Positions 11,616 to 24,149 of a DNA stretch of 64,000 bases are shown here, piece by piece. The stretch is from positions 186,001 through 250,000 of the forward strand of contig CAMPDV010000041.1 in the NCBI GenBank assembly GCA_946699065.1, written 5' to 3'. The position numbers were made by a program, and so were the translations under genes. Every line of letters starts with the position of its first letter. Position 1 is the stretch's first letter. The stretch comes from Loxodes magnus (taxonomy: Eukaryota; Ciliophora; Karyorelictea; Loxodida; Loxodidae). The notes under the pieces are model-generated. The model worked only from the letters and a program-made list of their open reading frames with translations. It did not search any database and was not told the DNA's origin.

Positions 11616-12413
11616 ATGGGACATTGCACTTCTCGTCCAAATGAAGAGGAGATTTAGAGACATAATGATCATAACATAGCGGATTATGATAAAAATTTTG
11701 TTTTGCAGCTAAGAACTGAAATACCCTTGCCAGAAGAAACAGAAAAATTCCTATAATCGAATCAAGATTTCAATCTCTTAGAAAAATAGAAATCACTTTT
11801 GAGGAGAAAACTAGCTCTCATATAAGCGAGTCTGTTATATGCAAAAAGCATACTAAAAGAGATTGAATAACACACTGATAACTTAGAAATTTTCAAGCCA
11901 AAAGTATTAATTGAAGTTAAAAAAGGTAGAAATATACCTAATATAGGAGGATGCTAAGGATCAAATCCATTCGTTCTATTTAGAATAGAACCTTTAGGAA
12001 AGGAATTTAAAACTGAGCCTAGTAAAGAATGAATTCCAAAATGATTTAGCTTCTATACACTACAAGCTAATGCAGATTAGCTGGAAAGTATAGAATTTAA
12101 AGTCTACAGCAAACAATCAGGCAAAGATGTTTTCTTTGGTAGTTTTATGATAAACTCCCTTAAAGACTTAGGTGATGATGTAACAATTAAGTGATTTGAT
12201 CTAGAAGTTGATGACCAGTGAAAGTCAATGGTGGATGAAGAAAACAAGCCATAAATTTTAATTCGAATATGGGTTCTCTTTCAAGAAAAAAAAACATGGG
12301 AAACTCGTAGAGATATATATTTGGATTGGTTTGATAAAATAAATAAGGAAATCCAGAAATATGTGCAAGCAATAGAATAGTTGAAAAAAGCCTAGGCTGA
12401 AGCTAAAAAATGA
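11616..12413 (+). CDS. C2-domain protein, predicted N-acylated (paralogue 2)
   Basis: This 265-residue protein starts MGHCTSRPNE, nearly the same acylation-type start as the gene just upstream. A helical linker (about residues 25-95) leads to a C2-like domain: KVLIEVKKGRNIPNIGGCQG, NPFVLFRIEPLG, WIPKWFSFYTLQA, FFGSFMINSLKDLG, and ILIRIWVLFQEKKTW. Corresponding blocks in paralogue 1 align without large gaps, so the pair arose by tandem duplication. In WIPKWF and WFDLEVDDQW most Trp residues come from TGA codons. The C-terminus is a charged helix ending QAEAKK. The stop is TGA 12411, with a second in-frame TGA two codons later (12417). As with paralogue 1, calcium ligands are not clear. Confidence 0.87.
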
Positions 12414-13253
12414 ATAGAATGACTTTTAATAGATATTTAATTTATAATTGAGAGACATGCTCTAAATTTCTTATGGCCACTAACCAGCAAAATCGTTAAG
12501 CATATAAACCATACATCTCTTTTTTCCATAATCATGCATAAAATATGAAATAAAGCTTAGATTTAGTTTTAAAGTAGTAAAAAAGCACAATTTAAGCTAA
12601 AAATAATGTATGAGCATTTAATTTTTAAATTAACAAAAAAGAATTAAATGCACGTATGGTATGAATGACTCTCTTTGCCATGTTTTTTAGTTCCCATTGT
12701 TTTTATATGAACTACTGGACATCGTTTTTATCTCCACTGGAGTGATGGAATGGATGCATAGTCAGTTATTATTCCTAGATGGTAACATTTTAAACGAACT
12801 AGTGTGATAATCTTATTTGTATGTTGTATCTCAAATATCTTTTTAACATTCACTCTTAATACTGAACATCATTGAACTCTGTATCATATTTCTTTCTTTG
12901 CATACTGAGTAATCAATTGCTTAACCTGAGTTTTAAGTTACTTCTTGCTGATTTTTGAGTATCAAAAGAAGCTTCCTATGAAATGATTTGGTCATCGAAT
13001 GTTCTTGATTCAGTAGTTTTTGGTAAATATTCTAGAGATAATTCTATAGTTTATGTCAGAAGTTGATGATATTAGAGAAAAGGAGTGACTATCTATAATG
13101 GTTAACTCTGTTCTTATAGCTGCTTCTTGAGCTATGATGTGATTTGCTATTATGAAACCTAATGATTTCTAGGATAGAATACCTTCGATATTTCATTCCA
13201 GGACCAACTTGTAATCTGAGGCTTTATTATCCAACAACCTAAACATTAACGTT
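12414..13253. other. Unassigned stretch; open frames on both strands but no firm gene
   Basis: About 0.84 kb between the second C2 gene and the PX gene. All three minus-strand frames can be read through large parts of 12640-13240 because only TGA stops. One has a faint likeness to a Rad9/PCNA-type fold, but it carries about six TGA codons in 200, far more than the real genes nearby. I leave it uncalled. Confidence 0.4.
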
Positions 13254-14657
13254 ATGAGTCGTTTCGCAACCTACGCTTAAACTGAAGATCCACCAGATCT
13301 TTATCTATAGATAAAAAACTATAAGACAAGGATGTAGAAATAGAAGGTTTAAGTATTCTACTAGATTATTGTCAGAATGAACCTAAAAGAGAAGGTAGAA
13401 AGCTCATAGAACAATAGAGCTATTTCCTCGGTGAAGACTTAAATGCATATTATTGAAAGAACTCTTAATGATTTCGATTAGCTAAATAGAAGTATTCAGA
13501 GCTTGTTTTCGATGTCTAAATATCCTAATTTAAACGAAAAGCTACCTAAGTTATCTAACTTTGCATAGAGTTAGGATATGAACGAAAGGATGAAACTACT
13601 TAATTAATGGATTCAATATTTGTGCAAACCTGTGTTTTGCTGTGAGGAGCTTCTGAACTTTCTCGAAATTAAGCAACCTTATAAAGAGCTTTTGCTAAAC
13701 AATCACTTCAGATCTCTTGGTTTTAACGATACAGGAAGTTAAGCCAAAACGCTATACAATGATTCAAGCTCTCTTAGATCGCTGTCTTCAGACTATTTAA
13801 TACCTAAGTTTGAAGTGGAAGATTAATAACACCCAGAAGCTAGAAAGTTTAAAGAGCTTTAGTTATACTTCGAGGTGGAATTTCTAAGTTTCAGCTAGAA
13901 AGAAGATGGTCATATAGAGTACTAGATCTAAGTTCAATTTTACGACATTTAAAAGTATGTATGGAAAAGGTTTAACTAATGCTATTTGCTCCATAAGAGT
14001 CTAAAAAAGCAGGTTAACCCTGCTAATTTACCTGAATTTCCTAAGAAAAACTATACTGATGTATTAAAACGAGGAGTCGATTAGCAAGCAACAGAAATTA
14101 GACGAAAGAAGTTGTAAAGCTACTGTAGGATTGTTTTAAATGATCCTGCTTTCCATACCTAAGAATTGCTAAATTTTTTTGATATCGGGTTGACTGTTGA
14201 ATAAGCATGGGTTTAAATGATTGCAAATAGACCTTTCATTAAAATTAATTTGGTTGGGTCTATTAAATGAGAAGGTAATATAGATGAGGAAGGATGTCCA
14301 TTTGTCAGCTATAAAATAGATCTATAAAAGCAAATTGAAGAGAATAATTTTATACAGTGAACAGTTTATAAGCGATTTAGAGAGTTCGATGCACTCCATA
14401 CTGCTCTATCTAGCAGATTACATTCTCCTATTTTGGTTCAATTTTACGAAACGATCAAAAAAGTGCATTCCAAAATCATTTAAATTCCATAAATCCCCAC
14501 ATTACCTCCTAAACTACTAGTACCACCCAGTGCTTTTGGTGAAATAGAAGAAAGAAGAAATGGACTTCAGAATTACCTATATGAGTTGCTATACTAAGAA
14601 GCCTTTTATGATGCAATAGTGTTCAAGTACTTTATAGAAGACCCAGAGTTAAACTGA
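13254..14657 (+). CDS. Multi-PX-domain (phosphoinositide-binding, sorting-nexin-like) protein
   Basis: The 467-residue product contains three PX-like segments in a row. The first (about residues 30-145) has RTLNDFDQLNRSIQ, LPKLSNFA and LNQWIQYLCK..ELLNFLEI. The second (about 205-315) has VEFLSFSQKEDGHIEYQIQV, WKRFNQCYLLHKSLKK, LPEFPKKNY and CRIVLNDPAFHTQELLNFFD. The third (about 330-467) has INLVGSIKWEG, WTVYKRFREFDALHTAL, PTLPPKLL, ERRNGLQNYLYELL and KYFIED. The YKRFREF and LPPK-like patterns of the third are the most canonical. PX domains bind phosphoinositides, chiefly PI3P, on endosomes, so a trafficking role is likely. No BAR or catalytic domain is present. Gln is mostly TAA/TAG; Trp is TGA in IKWEG and IQWTV. 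Start is ATG 13254 and stop TGA 14655. Confidence 0.88.
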
Positions 14658-14980
14658 ATTATTTTAATTTAATCATTTGTCTTTTATCCTATTGTGTATA
14701 TATATTCTACTGCTACTTTAAAACCTTTCTCTTTCAAGTCAACAACTGCTAGATTAATCATACAGTCAAAGCATGCTTTACCTTAATATTATCACCAGTC
14801 AATCTGCAAACCAAAGATAGTCTTTTACAGCACACTGATTCCTTTGTTTTTCTATCCTATTTCTCACGTTTTAATCTGAAGGGTATAATTTATACTTACA
14901 GAAGGGATTTTTAATTTAAACTAAATAATAAGAATTCTTCCTTAGAGCTAAATTTAAGACCCTAGCTTTGCCTGCTTTCA
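14658..14980. other. Short AT-rich spacer
   Basis: About 320 bp separating the PX gene from the RRM gene; nothing recognisable beyond AT-rich sequence. Confidence 0.5.
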
Positions 14981-15295
14981 ATGTATAAAAAATAGACTCA
15001 AGACCAATAAAAATAAACCCTGGTACTCATAGAAAATATTCCTTATTCCGTTACCTGGTAATAGTTGAAAGATGTATGCCGAGATATTTGCAACGTAGAT
15101 AGAGTTGATATTTAGTATGACGAATATGGTTATTCTAAAGGATATGGATTTGCCACATTTAAAAAGCTGACAAATGCTTAAATGGTGGTCAAACTTTTGA
15201 ATGGAGCTTAGTTCAATGAAAGATAAGTAAGAGCTAAAATTGTGGACTCGAAAGTTGTAGCTCATTCTCTAAAGACTTTAAATCTATTTGTATGA
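14981..15295 (+). CDS. Small single-RRM RNA-binding protein
   Basis: This 104-residue protein is one RNA-recognition motif with short tails. RNP2 reads LVLIENIP (about residues 14-21), RNP1 reads KGYGFATF (about 50-57), and the last strand is VRAKIVDSK. The aromatic residues of RNP1 that stack on RNA bases (Tyr and Phe) are present. The N-terminus is Lys/Gln-rich. It probably binds single-stranded RNA in splicing, export or decay, but which process cannot be told. Several Gln are TAA/TAG. The start is ATG 14981; the stop is TGA 15293. A further 5' exon cannot be excluded, but the domain is complete as it stands. Confidence 0.88.
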
Positions 15296-16766
15296 TTTTC
15301 ATTTCTTAGTCTATTATCTTAACTTATTGCATAAGGAGTTAAAATAAACCTTCTAGCTTGCTAGTAGAAGCTTTTAGTATCAACTAGTATATAAAAGATC
15401 TAAGAGTTGTCTCATTTTTAACCACTTTTATCTATTTGAAGTTAAAGTGTTTCGTTTAACTGGATCTTAGATATCCGCCATATGAATCTAAACTTCTCTC
15501 CATAATTTTCTAGTTCTTTCTCTCCTACTTCATTAACTTTACTTTTTCCCCTTCATAAAAATTTCTTAAATAACTTTAAATTTCCATCTTAAAATTATAA
15601 ATATTGTTAGCCAAAAAGTTAGAAAACATTACCTAGCTTTATGCAATAATGAAGTATGAACTAATATATAAAGTGCTAAAATTCTTCATCTTATAGCTAG
15701 ATTTTCAGAGAAATATTAGTAGATACGATGTAAATATTTGCCTACCCCTTCAATATTTATACTAAGTACTTCTCATTTCTATATCTATATTACTCTAGTA
15801 TAATACTTTTTCAGTTGTCGTATCGTACGCTGTTTGTTTGCAAGTTAAGTGTATCACAAGAATCTTAGTGTGAATTAATTCTAGAGCTAAGAGAATTAAG
15901 TAGGTAGCATAACTCTAACTAACCTATAAGCTGGCTAAGTTCTACTTTTCTCCTTTAATCAAAATTACAATTTTACTATACTTAACCTAATGTTTACTCT
16001 ATACAACATAATAAGACAAAGTTAATTAATTTAACTTATTTGTAGATTTACCTTTAGTACACTTAAGCATTTACTTCGCTTATTCTATTTATATTACCAA
16101 ACTCATCTTCAAACTTTAATTATTCCTCTTTATCTCTGTGACACTTAAATTCTTTTATTTGCTCTTCTTAAAACTTCCCCTTTAGGTAATATTTCTGGGA
16201 TATGCTTTTTATATAGCTATAATATCGCTAGTAATGTCTTTAACTTCTAGGATTTTATAGTTTAGTATTTATATAAACTTTAGTGCTTCAAAAGAGATTG
16301 AAATGCATCAAGTTGACTTCAGCTCAAGGAGTTAAAGAGAACTTAAGCTCAAAAATTGAAGATAGATCTAAAGAGTAATTTTGGATAGTTGTGGTCTCTT
16401 AGCATCATGAATAAGTTACTCTTTGACTAGTTTTTTCTATCTATAAAGCTAATACCATTCATATACCCACTTTATTTAAATGACCTTACAACCTAATACT
16501 CTAATATAATCCTACAGATTAACTTAAAGCTACCTTATCTTTCCAGCTGTAAAAGTTACTTCTAATAGAATAGTTTATAGTCAACTTATTAAGGTATAAG
16601 GCTTATGCTTCGATTACTCATAATTGGGTATACTAAATTAAATGTTTTTACTTCATTATGGATTAAACAAATAGAAAGCCATTAATATCAATCTATCTTT
16701 ACTAAGGTATCATCAAGAGCTCCTTTAATAGGTTTAAACCTGTCTTGGTCTGAAGCTAGACATTAA
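15296..16766. other. AT-rich spacer between convergent genes, no gene recognised
   Basis: About 1.5 kb separating the RRM gene (+) from the cyclase gene (-). I find no domain-bearing frame or structured RNA. The cyclase stop assigned at 16767 may overshoot the true one slightly. Confidence 0.5.
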
Positions 16767-19700
16767 TCAGGTAATTCTCTTTCCAGGTAACATAAAACTG
16801 ACACACAAGCAGTTTTATATATCTTGACAGTTTGTCTTTCTCCTATATAGATAGAGCTTTATAATGATTAGCTAAAGACTAAGATTAAGAGTTATAAAAG
16901 CATAAAATAAAAGTTAAGAATGCAAGCTTGGCAGTTCTTTTTGCTCTACGAAGTATGAATCTAATATTAATTCTTTGTGCTTCTCATTCTTCGTCAGTTG
17001 GAATTTTACTTTCTGGTTAAATTAAAATAAAAACTGATCTTTCGATACTAACTATAAGAGTTCTTTAGTCTTCTGTGAAACGTTTATGCGACCAGGCTTT
17101 CCATTGCTTTCCATTTCGTTAGCTATCATTACGTCTGGCCCGTATATGTCATATCTTACTATATTGCTTCCTGAAATTCCTCCTATAATAGTTCCAGTGT
17201 GTATTCCTATTCTCATCTATAGCTAAGTATCAAGCTTTTAGTTTGTCTCTTCGATAGCCTTAATTAATTAAAATCCAAAGTACAATACATTCAAAAGCTC
17301 TTAACCTTTAGACCTTTTAATTACTTCCGTACTCCCATTAAACCCTATTGCTAAGTAGCAATCTCCTATAGTGCACACTTTATAGCACAAGTTATCTACA
17401 CATAGTTAGTCAAATTTAGAAAACAGCTCTGAAAGAGCAGCCACCACATCTCCAGGACTTCTGCCAGAAGAAAAATTGGTAAATCCAACGATATCAGCGA
17501 ACATAATAGTGACATCATCAATCTACTCTGCAACTGCTTTGCCTTCTTTAAGGTTATTCATTACATTGTTAGGCATTAAATGCTCAAGCAGGTCATCATT
17601 TTTAGCTATTTCTCTTTTGACTATTTAGTTCATTTCGTACTGCTTGATCTACTGTCTCTCTATTTGCCTACTGATATACAGAAAGAAGATCTTGCTGACT
17701 ATTGTAACTTGGAGCATTTCTAATAGATCAATTTCAATTTCTACAAAAAAGGAAAAAGTTGTCATTTCAATAGCTGACGCAATTATGTATATTATTAGAA
17801 CCTCGACGAACATTAATGAGGTTGAGAATGCTATTTGAATGGAGTAGAAAATGATTCAGTAAATGATTTTCTCCTTTAATACCTCTATCATGGATAAGGC
17901 AAATAATAAGTCACTTATAAGTTATATCGACATCAGAGCTGGAAATCATCTTTGCTTTTAAGTGAAGAACCTAATCAATACAAAAAGTAATCCATTAGTT
18001 AGCATGAGGATTATCCTTACAATCAAATAGGCTTTCGAGTTATATGCTTCCAGAATTACAGTAAGAGATACTACTTGAAATAATATGTTAACTATGACTG
18101 ACAATCACATTGTTGAGTTACTTTAACTTAGCTTTGACTAGATAAACTCTGTGTAATCATTTAGTTGATTTCATTTACATAGTCATTGCAGTCATTTTTG
18201 TATTTGAAACTTTTCCTTATTGTTTTTTGTATTTTTAATTAGTTCACTTAAGATTTACTTTCCCGTAGTTCTTCTCCTCATTAAGGTATATAAGTTATTA
18301 CTACTCTAGATTTATTGCTAGCCGAACTGGATTTAAGTGCTTGATCCTTAACTATCTTTGAATGCTGTCTACTCTTACTTTTTTTCTAATAAAAGATTTT
18401 CTTCTTCTGTATCAATGTTCTTATTCTAAGCGATAGACTCGTTATATCTATTTTATTCTGGAGAATTTTACGAATCAACTCCTGATATATTTTATAAGCT
18501 TTTGCTACTTATTTTTTACAGTTTAAAAAACTCCTCTGTCTTTATGTCATTCTAGTATATTTCAGTTATATGGGATTTAATTTGATAACTTGCATTCATT
18601 TTTTTATCGCTATTACTAGCAGTTGATATGTCTAGATTTTCCTCCTTTATTTTTTACATTTATTCAAATCTATTATCATTCAAGGTTAATAAGCTCTTAA
18701 GCTTTATGTCATGTATGTTTCCGCTTTCTAAATAGGTAGAGTACTTATTATCGCTTTCGTTTATATGAGGTAAATTTATTGCGCTATGAATGGATTTAAT
18801 CCCTTTCATTTCATTATTAGAGGCTTGACTTTCTAAACTATTCAGTTCATTTTTAGTTTGCTGAGTTTGAAAAGTTTCAATTTATGTAGTTTATCTTGGA
18901 TATTACTATAGAAGTCCAAAACTATTGACTTTTTCACTCCCACCATTACGACTATATTGCTACAGTGTCTCCGATTTTTAGTTTATTAATATTACTGAAG
19001 CCTATTATGGTGAACTTTGATAGTTAGAACTTAATTTATGCAAATCTGACTTTTCTGATGAATCTAATTGTTCGCTTTTAAATTCCGCTAATTTTTCTGA
19101 GCTTTCATTTTGCTAAACCTACAGTTCCGTCTTTTTACCACTTTCTGGTTCATCATTGTATATAGTTAGATTCTCCTTTTTTAACCTTTTGCTCTAGAAT
19201 TAGATACTTAGTTTAGATTTTCCTTTAGAGGCTTGCTATGGCAGTATAGTTTAGGTCTTTTTAAGAGCTGATTTTGAAAACCTAACGGGTGAAGTTGATG
19301 ACATGGGTTCTTCTTTCTTACTAAACAAGTTTTACTTCTTTATTTTCCTTTTTTTGATATTCAGAGATGAGAGGTGAAATAAGCTTTTGAACTATGGCTA
19401 AGTTTTACTCTACTTAAGCAAGTTTTAGACTATAAAAGTTTTCATTATTCCCTTTCCTTTCACATCAATTTCTTCAGATTAGAAACCTATATCCTCCATC
19501 TCCTAAACTAGATCATAGGTAGACTTAGAAATTCTAATTTGATTAGGATATTTAACATTTGTGCACATTCTGCTAGCTGTATTGACAGTATCCCCCACTA
19601 ATGCGAATTGAGGTTTTTAATCGCCAACAACTCCTGCAATAATAGGTCCGCTATTAATCCCAATTTTAACTTAAAGGGAATTGCCATTTTTAAGTATAAT

Positions 19701-22700
19701 CCTCTGTACGTTTTTTATCATATCAAAGGCAAGTAGCAAAGTATCTTGAGCATGGTTTTAATTCTGAAAGTCGTAATTTAAGCCTCCACAAGCCATATAT
19801 GTTTTCCCTACAGTTTCTATCTTTTCTATCTAGTGAATATCACACAACTTATCCAAGGTTAGCTATATTTCGTTCAATAGCTCTATAAGCTCTTATGGCT
19901 TATATTCTGCACATATGTCGTTAAAGTCGCAGATGTTACAGAACAGCACTGAGACCATAGGATGATCATCCGCTATAAACTTCTCTCCCTCTTTTATCCG
20001 CTCCATGATAAAGGGAGGAAATAGACTATTAAGCACTTCGTATGACTTCTCAATGGAATATTCCAGTTTACTAGATAGCTTGAAGTGTTCTCTTTAGATG
20101 TTCCCTTGGTAAAATACAATGATTAAGGAGCCTACATAGATTATTAGGATGCTAATGTAGTCATATACATGGCAAAAATAACCGTCTATAACTAGACATT
20201 CATTACCATGTTTTGCATAGAAATTGACTAAGTCGTTGCTTTGAATCGCTTCGTTCGTAACTATATATATAATGATACCCACAATCCAGTAGATCAAACT
20301 TCTTAACTCTTACACACAAAATGCGTATATTAAGAAGGAAAATAGAATCATATTCTAGTACACATGTCTCAAGAATATGGAACTAAGGAGGATCTATAGG
20401 ATCTGGAATAGACAGAGGATAATAACATTGTAGGTCTTAATGAGTTACTAGATGTAAGTTAGTCTTAGAATAACAATCAGTAATAGGTTAAACACAAAAA
20501 AACCTATCGTTAGAAAGAAATACTCTTAGAATTCTTTTTGGATGACGTTCAGAATGATTTGTACAAGCAAGTTTACTTAGGCAATTATCAGAGTTACTTA
20601 AGTCTACTTCGTTCGCAAGGGGATGATAAAAGCTTCGAACTTTAGTTCTAGGATTTTGTTTTTAAACTGCTAGGTGAATCTATATTGCTCGAACTGCTTG
20701 TAGTTCTGCTTCAAAAGGCTTTTTTTGTCGTTCTCTTTGTAAACTTCAACTAATTTAGAGTAAAATTGTTTCTAGCGAACGCTGATAGGATTGTCTTCAA
20801 CCTTAATTTTCATGAAAAATTAGTTAAAGCAAGAGAATGCATTCAGTATTCAGTTAAGAGCTATATTACTAACAAAGACTAAGATGATAATTAGTCAAGG
20901 CTTAAGGGAATAAATCTGAAGGAATTCTATACTGCTGTTCTGATAAATCTCAAGCTGAAGAAACAAAAATAGGATAATCAAAAAACTTATGATAGTGACC
21001 AGGATAAAAATGTTGGATATTCTGGAAAGCTGTTTTATAGTGATCAGAGCTCTGTTACCAATGCAATAAAGTGTGAGCACTAGTAGAAACACTTCTGATT
21101 AAGCATATTACGCCAAGTTTTCGTTTCTATATCCAAGGTAAATAATTAGATATATAACCAAGCTATGACTGATGGATAGCAATAGTGTTTTTACGAAGTT
21201 GGCGAAGTTTAGCTAATCTTAAGTGACCTAAGTTTCATATATTTTAGGGTTTTTGATAGCATTCAAGTCAATTACTTCTTGCTGGTAAATTCCATACAAG
21301 ATAGCAGGACCTGATGTTATCAATGTAACGTATATATAGTAAAGCATTTCAGGGTATTAGTATCATGAGTTATAGGCATTTAGGAACTGGTTAAAAAAGA
21401 TTGGAATCATAGCCAAGAAATACTTATAGAATTCAAATTTTATCATCTTCTGGATTTTATTATAGCTGTTACGTCCATGATATAGTAAAATTCGTGGAAT
21501 GCATTCAAAGTTCTAGATCTAGAAATCGCTTGCGTTCTAAGCAATTAAGTTAGTCTTATTATTAATCGCTATTCCTATGTCCGCCTAAAATAGCATTGAG
21601 GCATCATTCACTCCGTCGCCAATACACATCACTTTGGGATGGAACGAAAATTTCTCTTGAATAAATTTGGTTAATTCGAATTTCAAGAGAGGAGACATCT
21701 ATACAATAATCACGCTATTACAGACAAATGACAGCATCGCAAAAAGCCTTCTTGTTATCTAACTTTAAAGTATGAGATCTAAAGAGTTTGAATCTACTAA
21801 TAGAACCAAATTTAATTTATTCTATATGGTTAGGTTTTTGAACTACTTAAGTTCCATATCTTACTCTTCAAATTTTTGAGTGAATAGCCTGACTGAGTTA
21901 ACAACTTGCTATTCATCATAGGAAAATTTTTGGGTAAAGTTTATGTAAGAAACATCAGATGCATTCATGTTTACTTGGTTCTGCTGAAAAACATTTACCT
22001 TTAAGTAGTCATTGAGCAGTAGCTTAGCTTATTGAAAGGTTTTCATATTTATTACATCTAATAGTTAGTCAGTATGATCAATTATACCTGCCTAATGAGC
22101 TACATTTAAAGCTGTATGTTTGCTGTCTCCTGTTACCATTCAAGTTTTTATCCCTGCTTTGTTAAGAGTCTTTATGCTCTCTTTTATTTTGTCGTCAATT
22201 TACTAGTTGAAGGCCAAAATTCCTTCAAACTTTAAATCTTATTCCAAACTTTCTGCTATTTCTAGTAGTTTTTACTCTCTTCTAGTTATGGACATATTAG
22301 CAAAATGGTACTTTCTTTAGAATACGTTAGTTTCATGTTCAGTTAGTGGCTTATAAGCATAGAATATATTTCTATAGCCCTTTCTCATGAAATTCTGATT
22401 TCTGAAGCTGATCTTTTTATCATATTAGTAGCATAACTATTAGATAGCATCTCCCTAACCTTTGCAAAGCAAAAAAGCATCTTTATTATTCTCCTCAAAA
22501 CTTGGATTTTCCAATAATTACTCAAACAAATCCTTTTAGATTGGTTTGAGTATGATTGACATTCTCTTTCTTTCAGAGGTAAACTAGTTAATTGCCAGTA
22601 TCTAGAAAAACCGCTTCTCATTATTGATGGATACTTAGCATACTTTTAAGTTATTGAACTCCAATTTATAATTGTAGCTTTCCAGAAACTTTATTATAGT

Positions 22701-24149
22701 TTCTTCCTCAGGGTAACGTGCTGTCATTTTGTTATTCGTTAAGTATACAGTATGACATAAAAGCAGGTGCAAGAAGAAAACTTAGAGTTACTCATCTTAT
22801 ATTAGATTCTCCTTGAGGTTATTATCAACAAACTCATATTTAGCACTAATTTTTTGCCTTCCTGTAGTAGGTTCATCTAAGAAGTCATCTAAGTCATCTT
22901 CGGTATTTTCTTGTCCATATATAACATTCTTGAACAAAATGTGTCTTAAATCTACGTCAGAATTGGTTAAAGTACCAGTCTTATCAATCAGCACGTATTC
23001 TATCTTGTTCAAGTTCTCTATTATGTCAATCTTTTTGATTTCCACAAATTCGTCGTATCAAACTAAATCTTTCTTAATCTCCTTAATTTAAACGAACCTA
23101 ATGATATCAAAAACAATATAAAGAGTAATAGGTAAAAAATGCTGAAACTGGAGAATGAAGTCTCCTATCTCTTGTATCTTTCTCCTTTAGTTATCTGTGA
23201 AATAATCTTCTGAGGCTTAATTTAAATGAATTCAGATTTTCATCAGTCCAAAGCAGAGAATACCTAAGAAAATTAGGATGAGGAAGTAATAAATTAAATA
23301 CTTGTTTATTTTTACTTCTAGTTAACTTCACTTTTTGTTCCAAGTCTATTTTTGTATCATTTTAGTCTCATGCCCTGTATATACTGCTACTCCTATAACT
23401 CAGTCTGTGATCTAAAGTTTACTCCCCCTAAACAGCATATTTTGCAGCCCTAAATCTATTTAATTAGGAAATCCAGGGAGTTTCAGTTTTCCTTTGAAAT
23501 CCAATATGTTTGAGTTAGGATCTTCAAGCTAGAGAAGAGATCCAGCTATCTCATCCATATTGCTTTCTATATAAGTGTCCTATGACTTTATCAGTATTGA
23601 TTAAGTCTGAGATATCGCACTCTTTAACTTCAGCTCTATTTGCCCATCAAGTCTTTAAGAATTAATGAAGCATCTTCCTTCATCTGACGTTGCTAGTATC
23701 AAAATGTCACAAGGGATTTTCTCCTCCACGCTTATTAGAATTAGATCCCCTACATAAATATCACTTCATCGAACAGGTTAGAAGTTATTATCCTAGAATA
23801 CCTTAGCAATCTAACTGTTTGTCCTATTCTAAAGCTTAAAATTCAAATGCCACTCATAGAATTTAATCCAAAAACTGATCAGAATAGTAATCAAAAAAAT
23901 AGCCAGTAAAGGAAACTCATTTTGTCCTCAGCAAGACTTAAAAACGACAATCATGATACATCAAATATTTCCCAGCCTCTAGATTTGTTGTTTAGCATTA
24001 ACAAGGACAAACTTAATTCAGTGATCAGCGAATACTTTTATTAAATTTCTAGGATAAATGCTTTTATAGTCCTCAGTCAATAAATAAATATTCCTCTATA
24101 CGTTCAATTTATTGTGTCTATGAGATGAATTAACGATAGCAAGTGACAT
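16767..24149 (-). CDS. Bifunctional P4-type ATPase / guanylyl cyclase
   Basis: One uninterrupted frame of 2,460 residues joins a phospholipid-flippase-type ATPase to two nucleotide cyclase domains, an architecture known from ciliates and apicomplexans; it should make cGMP at a membrane. ATPase marks: LPITLYIV, DKTGTLT (phospho-Asp about 389), LLCKGQGDAI, MVTGDSKHTA and GDGVNDASML (about 841). The actuator loop reads LDGQIELK where active P4 pumps have DGET, so the dephosphorylating Glu is Gln. Cyclase 1 (about 1395-1545) has FCNICDF (first metal Asp replaced), KIETVGKTYM (Glu at the purine-selecting site, as in guanylyl cyclases) and GDTVNTASRM (Asn and Arg kept). Cyclase 2 (about 2210-2380) has FADIVGFTNF and TIGDCY, both metal Asp present. 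Thus C2-like precedes C1-like, the inverted order known for these fusions. Membrane helices flank both; a long Ser/Gln-rich linker separates them. Confidence 0.93.

Noticed and set aside
12640-13240. A minus-strand frame faintly resembling a Rad9/PCNA-type protein (TELTIIDSHSFSLISS, RLKCYHLGIITDYASI)
   Set aside because: It needs about six TGA codons as Trp in 200 residues, far above the rate in real genes here; the other minus frames are equally open, and no clear stop or splice pattern supports it.
22797-23091. Short overlapping frames on both strands near the DKTGTLT motif
   Set aside because: Both are explained by the long minus-strand cyclase/ATPase gene; the minus one is a fragment of it and the plus one is its antisense shadow.
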